From an uncultured Eubacteriales bacterium (GTDB lineage Bacteria; Bacillota; Clostridia; Oscillospirales; Oscillospiraceae), in contig URPD01000055.1 of assembly GCA_900549645.1 (NCBI GenBank), positions 1 through 12,057 of the forward strand: a stretch of 12,057 nucleotides of DNA, read 5' to 3'. Below the pieces are notes generated by a model. It saw nothing but the letters and a program-made list of their open reading frames with translations. It made no database searches and was not told where the DNA came from. Position numbers and translations under genes: made by a program. This document shows, in pieces, positions 6,622-12,057 of this stretch (its first letter is position 1; each line of letters begins with the position of its first letter).

Positions 6622-7971
6622 ATGAAAAAGATCATTGCACTGCTTCTGGCTCTGGTAATGGTGTTTGCGCTGTGCGCCTGCGGCTCCCAGCCCGCGAACA
6701 ACGCCCCCGCCGATGAGTCCAAAGCTCCCGCTGAGGAGTCCGATGCTCCCGCGGACACCGCTGACGGTTACGTCTACTGGCTGAACTTCAAGCCCGAATC
6801 CGACGAAGTTCTCCAGAAGGTCGCCGCCATGTACACCGAGAAGACCGGCGTCCCCGTGACTGTCGTCACCGCCGCTTCCGGCACCTATGAAGAGACCCTG
6901 ACCGCTGAGATGGATAAGTCTCAGGCTCCCACCCTGTTCGTCGTCGGCAACCAGAACGCCGTCAACACTTGGGGCGAGGATTGCTACGACCTGACCGGCA
7001 CCCCCATCGCCAACGAGCTGAACACCGATGCTTACAACCTCTACGACGCTGACGGCAGACTCGTCTCCATCGGCTACTGCTACGAGTGCTACGGCATCAT
7101 CGTCAACAAGGCTCTGCTGAAGGAAGCAGGCTATGACATCAGCGACATCACCAACTTCGAGACCCTGAAGGCCGTCGCCGAGGACATCCACGCCCGCGCT
7201 GCCGAGCTCGGCTTCGATGCGTTCACTTCCTCCTCCATGAGCGATGACTCCAGCTGGCGCTTCACCGGCCATCTGGCGAACCTTGAGTACTACTACGAGT
7301 CCGTTGACGATCCCGACGCATGGAAGACCTGCCCCGCCGAGATCAAGGGTACCTACATGCAGAACTACAAGAACCTGTGGGATCTCTACATCAACAACAG
7401 CGCCACTGATCCTGCTGCTCTCGCAGCCGGCGGTCTGGACGCAAACGGCGAGTTCGCATCCGGCAAGGCAGTGTTCTATTCTCAGGGCAACTGGGAGTGG
7501 TCCAGCCTGCAGGAGAAGGGCATGAAGGCCGAAGACCTCACCATGATCCCGTACTACTGCGGTGTTGAGGGCGAGGAGAAGGCCGGCCTTAACTGCGGCA
7601 CCGAGAACTGCTGGGCAGTCAATGCCAACGCAGATCCCGCCGCAATTCAGGCGACTCTCGACTTCATGTACTGGATGGTCACCGATGCAGAGGCCTCCCG
7701 TATGCTGGTTGACTCCTTCGGCGTTATGCCTTACAAGCAGGCAGCCGAGTCCACTAACCCGTTCCTCGCGGATGCAAACGCATACTCCACAGCCGGCAAC
7801 TATGTCATGCCTTGGGTCACCAACTTCCAGCCCAATGTCAATGACTACCGTTCCGCTCTGGTTTCCGCTATGAACCAGTACGATGCAGATCAGACCGACG
7901 CCAACTGGGAGCTGGTCAAGACCGCTTTCGTTGACGGCTGGGCAGTTCAGTACAAGGCCGCAAACGGCTGA
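6622..7971 (+). CDS. Family 1 extracellular sugar-binding lipoprotein of a carbohydrate ABC importer
   Basis: This lipid-anchored binding protein captures a sugar, probably a malto-oligosaccharide, for the permeases encoded at 8231-10002. Seen: 449 residues, a lipoprotein signal with lipobox LCAC and Cys20, and an Ala/Pro/Glu/Asp-rich tether (about 24-48) that lifts the domain off the membrane. The mature domain begins VYWLNFKPESDEVLQKVAAMYTEKTGVPV in sense (51-79), a typical opening of solute-binding family 1. Later features include GQ/GN-W aromatic patches (SQGNWEWSS, 287-295) and the late helix region FMYWMVTDAEASRMLVDSFGVMPY (348-371), characteristic of this family. TAAGGAG at 6604-6610 is the ribosome site. 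It follows the repressor gene by 72 bases with no terminator and is probably co-transcribed. Its codons use more T-ending forms (GCT, GAT) than its neighbours do, as highly expressed genes often show. Confidence 0.9.
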   Translation: MKKIIALLLALVMVFALCACGSQPANNAPADESKAPAEESDAPADTADGYVYWLNFKPESDEVLQKVAAMYTEKTGVPVTVVTAASGTYEETLTAEMDKSQAPTLFVVGNQNAVNTWGEDCYDLTGTPIANELNTDAYNLYDADGRLVSIGYCYECYGIIVNKALLKEAGYDISDITNFETLKAVAEDIHARAAELGFDAFTSSSMSDDSSWRFTGHLANLEYYYESVDDPDAWKTCPAEIKGTYMQNYKNLWDLYINNSATDPAALAAGGLDANGEFASGKAVFYSQGNWEWSSLQEKGMKAEDLTMIPYYCGVEGEEKAGLNCGTENCWAVNANADPAAIQATLDFMYWMVTDAEASRMLVDSFGVMPYKQAAESTNPFLADANAYSTAGNYVMPWVTNFQPNVNDYRSALVSAMNQYDADQTDANWELVKTAFVDGWAVQYKAANG

Positions 7972-8001
7972 TTGCTGAATAAGTAAATAGCAAAGTTTCC
8001 G

Positions 8002-8032
8002 AAACGGAGCGAGCATCCGCTCGCTCCGTTTT
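8002..8032. terminator. Hairpin terminator (probably partial) after the sugar-binding protein gene
   Basis: AAACGGAGCGAGC (8002-8014) pairs perfectly with 8019-8031 across the loop ATCC and is followed by a run of only four T. Like the hairpin at 1289-1318, it separates a binding-protein gene from its membrane genes. No good promoter is visible before the permeases, so some read-through is expected. Confidence 0.78.
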
Positions 8033-8103
8033 GAAATGATAGGACAGCCTATGGAGTATAAGCACGATCCAAAGCTTGTGCCGTTTGCAAAGCAGCTTCG
8101 CTG

Positions 8104-8130
8104 ACAGCTCCCTTTACGCAAGGGAGTCAA
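8104..8130 (-). repeat. Partial family C repeat, copy 3
   Basis: CTCCCTT (8108-8114) and AAGGGAG (8120-8126) form a 7-bp hairpin around TACGC, followed by TCAAGAAA. This matches the hairpin end of the copy at 11-79 (AAGGGAGCCAAGAAA), in the same orientation as that copy, but the CAGATTATAATCTG portion is missing. It sits in the gap between binding-protein and permease genes. Confidence 0.55.
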
Positions 8131-8167
8131 GAAATCCCCACAATTATCCACCCATATATATCGCGCG

Positions 8168-8187
8168 CGGCGCTGCATGAGGCGCCG
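8168..8187. other. Short GC-rich inverted repeat upstream of the permease genes
   Basis: CGGCGC (8168-8173) can pair with GCGCCG (8182-8187) across eight bases, just after an alternating TATATA/CGCG stretch (8155-8170). No T-run follows, so it is not a terminator. It could shape the leader of the permease messenger or be a chance feature of GC-rich DNA. Confidence 0.25.
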
Positions 8188-8230
8188 TGTACGGACTGAA
8201 ATTCTGACTAAATAATAGGAGTTGAGAGAG

Positions 8231-9145
8231 ATGAAGCGCAAGAACGACGGCTCGGCGGTCAACAGCCGACTGCTGCGCCGGCCGATACAGCGGTGGTTCC
8301 CGCTGTTCCTGCTGCCGATGACGGCGGCTTTCTGCATTGGCTTTGTATATCCGTTCTGCAAGGGACTCTTCCTGTCCTTCTGCAAATTCAAGACCACCAG
8401 CAACTGGACGTGGGTCGGCCTTTCAAACTACGCCAAAGCGCTGGCCGACGGCAGCTTCCGCTATTCGTTCTGGTACACGGCGCTGTTCGCGCTCGTGTCG
8501 CTGGCGCTGATAAACGTGCTGGCCTTTGCTGTCGCCTACGCGCTGACGCAGGGCATCAAGGGCTCCAACCTCTTCCGCACCGTGTTCTTCATGCCGAACC
8601 TCATCGGCGGCATCGTGCTGGGCTACATATGGAGCATGATTTTCGACGGCATCCTAAGCCGCTACGGCACCGGCATCCTGCTCGACAAGAACTGGGGCTT
8701 CTGGGGTCTGATAATCCTGATGTGCTGGCAGCAGATAGGCTATATGATGATAATCTACATCGCCGGCTTGCAGGCCGTGCCGGAGGATATGCTTGAGGCC
8801 GCGAAGATCGACGGCGCGAACAAGTGGCAGACGCTGTGGAAGATCACCATCCCGAACGTCATGCCCTCCATCACCATCTGCACCTTCCTGACCCTGACGA
8901 ACGGCTTCAAGCTCTTCGACCAGAACCTCGCCCTGACCGGCGGCCAGCCCTATATCATCAACCCCGACGGCAGCACCGTGCACACCACCGAGATGCTCGC
9001 CCTGAACATTTACAACACCTTCTACGGGCAGAACGTCAACGCCCGCGGAACCGCGCAGGCGAAAGCGGTGCTGTTCTTCATCCTTGTCGCTGCTATCGGC
9101 CTTGTCCAGCTCCGCGCGACTCATAAGAGGGAGGTACAGCAGTGA
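8231..9145 (+). CDS. Carbohydrate ABC importer permease, MalF/MsmF type
   Basis: This is a membrane channel subunit for sugar uptake. Seen: 304 residues with about six hydrophobic spans (roughly 24-50, 78-105, 115-140, 157-180, 208-225, 277-294). The cytoplasmic EAA loop that docks the ATPase is LEAAKIDGANKWQTLWKITIP (188-208; motif EAA-x3-G). The N-terminus RRPIQRWFPLFLLP is typical of sugar permeases. I chose ATG 8231 because AGGAG at 8217-8221 lies nine bases upstream. A TTG at 8222 in the same frame directly abuts that site and is unlikely to be used. The stop shares its last base with the ATG of the next permease (TGATG). It forms a heterodimer with that protein and works with the binding protein at 6622-7971. 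Confidence 0.9.
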   Translation: MKRKNDGSAVNSRLLRRPIQRWFPLFLLPMTAAFCIGFVYPFCKGLFLSFCKFKTTSNWTWVGLSNYAKALADGSFRYSFWYTALFALVSLALINVLAFAVAYALTQGIKGSNLFRTVFFMPNLIGGIVLGYIWSMIFDGILSRYGTGILLDKNWGFWGLIILMCWQQIGYMMIIYIAGLQAVPEDMLEAAKIDGANKWQTLWKITIPNVMPSITICTFLTLTNGFKLFDQNLALTGGQPYIINPDGSTVHTTEMLALNIYNTFYGQNVNARGTAQAKAVLFFILVAAIGLVQLRATHKREVQQ

Positions 9146-10002
9146 TGAAAAACAACTCGCTCAGCCGGGAGAGAAACGTAAAAAAGACCCTGACCATCGT
9201 GTTCGCAGTGATCTGCGTCGTGTATGTGCTGCCGGTGTTCTTCGTGTTTCTGAACTCCTTCAAGCTCAATACCTTTGTCAAGACCGACACCTTCGCGTGG
9301 CCTACCGGCGAGAGCGCCGCAGGCTTCTCGAACTACGTCAAGGGCGTCACCTTTGGCAACTACCCCTTCATCAAGTCCGCGGTTTACAGCCTGTTCATCA
9401 CCATCGTCTCCACCGCGCTCATCCTGTTCTGCACCTCGATGGCCGCGTGGTACATCGCGCGCGTTGACTCGCTGTTCTGCCGCATAGTCTATTATGCCTG
9501 CGTGTTCTCAATGGTCGTCCCGTTCCAGATGGTCATGTTCACGCTCTCCAAGACCGCCGACACCCTCAAGCTCAATACGCCGTGGACGATACCAATCATC
9601 TACCTCGGCTTCGGCGCGGGGCTTGCAGTGTTCATGTTCACTGGCTTCGTCAAGAGCATACCGCTTGAGATAGAGGAAGCCGCTGCGATCGACGGCTGCG
9701 GCCCGTTCCGCACCTTCTTCGGCGTCGTGCTGCCGATGCTCCGGCCGACGATGATCTCCATCGGCATCCTTGAGATCATGTGGATCTGGAACGACTACCT
9801 CCTGCCCTACCTCGTGCTCGACCGCACCCAGTATTACACCATCCCCGTGCATATCCAGTTCCTCAAGGGCAGCTACGGCACGGTGGATCTCGGCGCGACG
9901 ATGGCGCTCATCAGCCTGAGCATAATCCCCGTGATCGTGTTCTACCTGAGCTGCCAGAAGTATATCATCAAGGGCGTCGCGGCCGGCGCCGTCAAGGGCT
10001 AA
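9145..10002 (+). CDS. Carbohydrate ABC importer permease, MalG/MsmG type
   Basis: This is the partner membrane subunit of the sugar importer. Seen: 285 residues with six hydrophobic spans starting near residue 15. The ATPase-docking loop is IEEAAAIDGCGPFRTFFGVVLP (176-197), with the EAA-x3-G pattern. The tail KYIIKGVAAGAVKG is typical of MalG-like permeases. The strong site AGAGGGAGG (9126-9134) precedes two possible starts, GTG 9142 and ATG 9145. I prefer ATG 9145, ten bases downstream and overlapping the previous stop by one base, which favours translational coupling; GTG 9142 would add one residue. malQ follows after 25 bases. No ATPase gene is nearby. Confidence 0.9.
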   Translation: MKNNSLSRERNVKKTLTIVFAVICVVYVLPVFFVFLNSFKLNTFVKTDTFAWPTGESAAGFSNYVKGVTFGNYPFIKSAVYSLFITIVSTALILFCTSMAAWYIARVDSLFCRIVYYACVFSMVVPFQMVMFTLSKTADTLKLNTPWTIPIIYLGFGAGLAVFMFTGFVKSIPLEIEEAAAIDGCGPFRTFFGVVLPMLRPTMISIGILEIMWIWNDYLLPYLVLDRTQYYTIPVHIQFLKGSYGTVDLGATMALISLSIIPVIVFYLSCQKYIIKGVAAGAVKG

Positions 10003-10027
10003 TATAAAGAAAAAGCGAGTGATTCTT

Positions 10028-11536
10028 ATGAACCGCAGCAGCGGCATTCTTATGGCCATGAGCTCACTGCCGTCGGAGCACGGCATCGGCACCATGGGCA
10101 AAAGCGCATATAAGTTTGTAGATTTTCTCCGTGACTCCGGGCAGAAGTATTGGCAGCTGCTGCCGCTTTGCCCGACGAGCTACGGCGACAGCCCGTATTC
10201 ATCCTTTTCAACCTTTGCCGGGAATCCGTATCTTATCGACCTTGACCTGCTTTGCAGGGATAAGCTGCTGAAAAAAGCGGAATACACGGATATCGACTGG
10301 GGGAGCGACCCGGCAAAGGTTGACTATGGCAAGATATATCAGCACCGGTTCGGCGTGCTCCGCCTCGCCTTCGGGCGCGGCAAGAAGAAGTACGCCGCCG
10401 AGCTTGCGGAGTTCCGGCGCGCGAACGCGTGGGTCGAGAACTACGCGCTGTTCATGGCGCTCAAGGCGCACTTCGGCATGGTCAGCTGGATCGAGTGGCC
10501 GGAGGAGGACATCCGCAAGCATGAGCCGGAGGCGGTCGAGAAGTACCGCGCCGAGCTTGCCGAAGAGATAGACTTTCAGGTGTTCATGCAGTGCATGTTC
10601 TTCCGCCAGTGGAACGCACTGCGCGATTACGCGCACGAGCAGGGCGTCGAGTTCATCGGCGACGTGCCGATCTACGTCGCGCTCGACTCGGCGGACGTCT
10701 GGAGCGAGTCGCGCTTCTTCCAGCTCGATGAGGATAACGTCCCCGTCGAGGTGGCCGGCGTCCCGCCCGATGATTTCACCGACGAGGGTCAGCTTTGGGG
10801 CAACCCCCTGTATGATTGGGATGCGATGAAGGCCGACGGCTACGGCTGGTGGATACGCCGCATCGACGGCGCGAAGAAGCTGTATGATATCATCCGCATC
10901 GACCATTTCCGCGGCTTCGAGAGCTATTGGGCGGTGCCCTACGGCGATACGACCGCGAAGAACGGCCGCTGGCGTCCCGGCCCCGGCATGGATCTTGTCG
11001 GCGTGCTGCTCGGCTGGTTCCGTGACCTGCGCCTCATCGCCGAGGATCTCGGCTATACGACGCCGGAGGTCAGGAAGCTTCTGGCCGATTCCGGGCTTCC
11101 CGGCATGAAGATACTCCAGTTCGCCTTCGACCCGCACGGCGAGTCGGATTACCTGCCCTATCGCTGTGAGCGCAACAGCGTCTGCTATGTCGGTACGCAC
11201 GATAATGAGACGGTCAACGGCTGGCTCAAGGGCATCGGCAAGGCGGATAAGGAGTTTGCGAAGCGGTATATGCATATCACGGACGAAGAGGGCTGGTGCT
11301 GGGGGCTTATCCGTACCGGCATGGGCACCGCGTCCGACCTGTTCGTGATGCAGATGCAGGATGTGCTGGAGCTTGGCGGCGAGTGCCGCATGAATACACC
11401 CGGCACGCAGTGCGGCAATTGGGTCTGGCGAATGCTGCCGGACGCCGTCAGCCCCGCGCTTGCGAAAAAATTAAGAGTATACACGGAGACTTACCGCAGG
11501 ACACAAACCTCAGCTCCTAAGAAAAAGGCTCCATAA
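10028..11536 (+). CDS. malQ: 4-alpha-glucanotransferase (amylomaltase, GH77)
   Basis: This cytoplasmic enzyme transfers alpha-1,4-glucan segments between malto-oligosaccharides and releases glucose. Seen: 502 residues, close to the family norm for the short bacterial form. The N-terminus NRSSGILMAMSSLPSEHGIG is typical, and GDVPIYVALDSADVW (about 211-225) is a GH77 block. Catalytic candidates are the nucleophile Asp292 in RIDHFRGF, the acid/base Glu339 in AEDLG and the stabiliser Asp392 in GTHDNE. The acceptor-side loop GVPPDDFTDEGQLWGNPLYDW (about 244-264) is present. I chose ATG 10028 because family members usually begin just before RSSGIL. GTG 10019 in frame would add three residues, and the ribosome site is weak for either. 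It is the last gene of the sugar locus, 25 bases after the permease, which implies that the imported sugar is an alpha-1,4-glucan. Confidence 0.95.
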   Translation: MNRSSGILMAMSSLPSEHGIGTMGKSAYKFVDFLRDSGQKYWQLLPLCPTSYGDSPYSSFSTFAGNPYLIDLDLLCRDKLLKKAEYTDIDWGSDPAKVDYGKIYQHRFGVLRLAFGRGKKKYAAELAEFRRANAWVENYALFMALKAHFGMVSWIEWPEEDIRKHEPEAVEKYRAELAEEIDFQVFMQCMFFRQWNALRDYAHEQGVEFIGDVPIYVALDSADVWSESRFFQLDEDNVPVEVAGVPPDDFTDEGQLWGNPLYDWDAMKADGYGWWIRRIDGAKKLYDIIRIDHFRGFESYWAVPYGDTTAKNGRWRPGPGMDLVGVLLGWFRDLRLIAEDLGYTTPEVRKLLADSGLPGMKILQFAFDPHGESDYLPYRCERNSVCYVGTHDNETVNGWLKGIGKADKEFAKRYMHITDEEGWCWGLIRTGMGTASDLFVMQMQDVLELGGECRMNTPGTQCGNWVWRMLPDAVSPALAKKLRVYTETYRRTQTSAPKKKAP

Positions 11537-11543
11537 CTCCCCG

Positions 11544-11587
11544 GCAAAAACAGCTCCCATGTATTCAAACATGGGAGCTGTTTTTGC
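11544..11587. terminator. Strong bidirectional intrinsic terminator after malQ
   Basis: A 19-bp perfect stem runs from 11544-11562 to 11569-11587 around the loop ATTCAA. The core is CAGCTCCCATGT with ACATGGGAGCTG, flanked by AAAAA and TTTTT. It starts seven bases after the malQ stop and closes the carbohydrate locus. Confidence 0.9.
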
Positions 11588-11631
11588 GCGGCGGTAGGGA
11601 AGGGACAGAGTGACGTTATTGCGCGAGTGCG

Positions 11632-11670
11632 AAATCTTTGCCGCGAAGCGGCGCCCGGTTTCGCCAGTCC
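11632..11670 (+). repeat. Family B repeat, short (internally deleted) copy
   Basis: The head CTTTGCCGCGAAGCGGCGCC is present, with the inner hairpin GCCGCGAAGCGGC. It passes almost directly into the tail TTTCGCCAGTC, lacking the TTAGGGGAGCT...CTGAGGGG middle found in the next two copies. It abuts the following copy head to tail. Confidence 0.7.
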
Positions 11671-11742
11671 CAAATCTTCGCCGCGAAGCGCTGCCCCTTT
11701 TAGGGGAGCTGTCAGCCGTAAGGCTGACTGAGGGGTCGCCAG
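11671..11742 (+). repeat. Family B repeat, full copy 1
   Basis: The unit runs head (CTTCGCCGCGAAGCGCTGCC), middle (CCTTTTAGGGGAGCTG), a stem-loop GTCAGCC-gtaa-GGCTGAC (11711-11728), and tail (TGAGGGGTCGCCAG). The same order appears at 11869-11938, but there the stem-loop is GGCGC-gta-GCGCC. The two stems differ in sequence yet both stay paired, suggesting a conserved RNA or DNA fold. Confidence 0.75.
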
Positions 11743-11794
11743 AGTTGAGATTAGAGCAGAGGGGAAAAGAAAGAACGCACCACAAATCCAACCT

Positions 11795-11821
11795 GTAGGG
11801 GACGGCCTCTGTGCCGTCCCG
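11795..11821 (+). repeat. Family A hairpin repeat, copy 3
   Basis: It matches the copy at 1467-1491 except for one loop base (CTCTGT in place of CGCTGT), and its 7-bp arms GGACGGC and GCCGTCC are intact. It lies between two family B units, so families A and B are interleaved here. Confidence 0.75.
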
Positions 11822-11868
11822 TTCCGCAGATTGCAAATATGCGGCGTCTCAAAACGACGCAGAATCCT

Positions 11869-11938
11869 CAATCTTTGCCGCGAAGCGGCGCCACTCTTAG
11901 GGGAGCTGGCGCGTAGCGCCTGAGGGGTCGCCAGTCTT
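11869..11938 (+). repeat. Family B repeat, full copy 2
   Basis: The head CTTTGCCGCGAAGCGGCGCC is followed by TTAGGGGAGCTG, the stem GGCGC with GCGCC (loop GTA), and the tail TGAGGGGTCGCCAGTC. It is the best preserved unit and can serve as the model of the family. From 11588 to 12057 no gene is seen, and repeats account for most of the sequence. Confidence 0.75.
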
Positions 11939-11988
11939 AGTGATGGCCATTAGGCAAAAGACAAGGTTGGGTTGAAACCTCGTCAGAA

Positions 11989-12057
11989 GCTCCCTTGTGT
12001 AAAGGGAGCCAGACAGATTATAATCTGAAGTGCAACAGGTGAAAAATAAGAAGACAA
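11989..12057 (+). repeat. Dispersed repeat family C, copy 2, cut by the window end
   Basis: The hairpin GCTCCCTT (11989-11996) with AAGGGAGC (12002-12009) is followed by the palindrome CAGATTATAATCTG (12014-12027) and an A-rich tail ending AAGAAGACAA at the last base. It is nearly identical to 11-79 in inverted orientation. The window ends inside it. Confidence 0.8.

Noticed and set aside
7995..8005. GTTTC-C-GAAAC, whose arms resemble the LacI operator in swapped order
   Set aside because: The half-sites face the wrong way and the centre is a single C, and it overlaps the terminator stem after a stop codon. It is probably chance.
8144..8152. TTATCCACC, one mismatch from a DnaA box
   Set aside because: It is a single isolated match with no cluster, no AT-rich unwinding region and no replication gene nearby.
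6598..8403. A 601-codon open frame on the minus strand opposite the sugar-binding protein gene
   Set aside because: It is antisense to a clear family 1 binding protein, runs across the terminator hairpin, and its translation has no recognisable domain. GC-rich codon bias readily leaves the opposite strand free of stops.
11632..11938. Possible CRISPR array in the repeat-rich end of the window
   Set aside because: The repeats are of three unlike families, irregularly spaced, partly truncated and not separated by unique spacers of constant length; no cas gene is present.

Overview
The window looks like a piece of chromosome from a high-GC gut-type Clostridia bacterium (Firmicutes, plausibly Oscillospirales). 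The grounds are GC-rich codons ending in C or G, consensus sigma-A promoters, AGGAG-type ribosome sites, lipoprotein leaders of the MKKIIALLLALVMV type, and dispersed short hairpin repeats between genes. This taxonomic call is an inference; no marker gene is present. All eight convincing genes are on the + strand. Both window ends lie in opposite-facing copies of one dispersed repeat, which suggests that the window is a whole assembly contig broken at repeats.

Region 1 (168-5222) is a BMP/PnrA-type ABC importer. It has a sigma-A promoter, a lipoprotein that binds a nucleoside-like ligand (269-1273), a strong hairpin, a 318-base gap filled with repeats, and then three tightly overlapping genes: a double-domain ATPase (1592-3127) and two membrane permeases (3124-4218, 4211-5155). 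A bidirectional terminator follows. The layout matches the guanosine/purine nucleoside importers of Bacillus (NupNOPQ type), but no salvage enzyme is nearby, so the ligand is not fixed.

Region 2 (5223-11587) is a carbohydrate uptake and processing locus. A very good promoter (TTGACA, 17 bases, TATATT, extended -10) followed by a perfect GGAAACGTTTCC palindrome drives a LacI-family repressor (5536-6549). A family 1 sugar-binding lipoprotein (6622-7971) comes next with no terminator between, then a strong hairpin and a 259-base gap. Two MalF/MalG-type permeases (8231-9145, 9145-10002) and a GH77 4-alpha-glucanotransferase (MalQ, 10028-11536) follow, closed by a 19-bp terminator hairpin. Together they predict import of malto-oligosaccharides and their rearrangement in the cytoplasm, under a self-regulating repressor. 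No ATPase for this importer is present, so a shared MsmK-type ATPase encoded elsewhere is expected.

Region 3 (11588-12057) has no gene. It is a cluster of dispersed repeats of three families (called A, B and C here), which also occupy the gaps at 1-80, 1332-1491, 5263-5288 and 8104-8130.

I found no clearly undescribed system. The points most worth a second look are the repeat families, the hairpin placed between binding protein and membrane genes in both transporter loci, and the repressor circuit.
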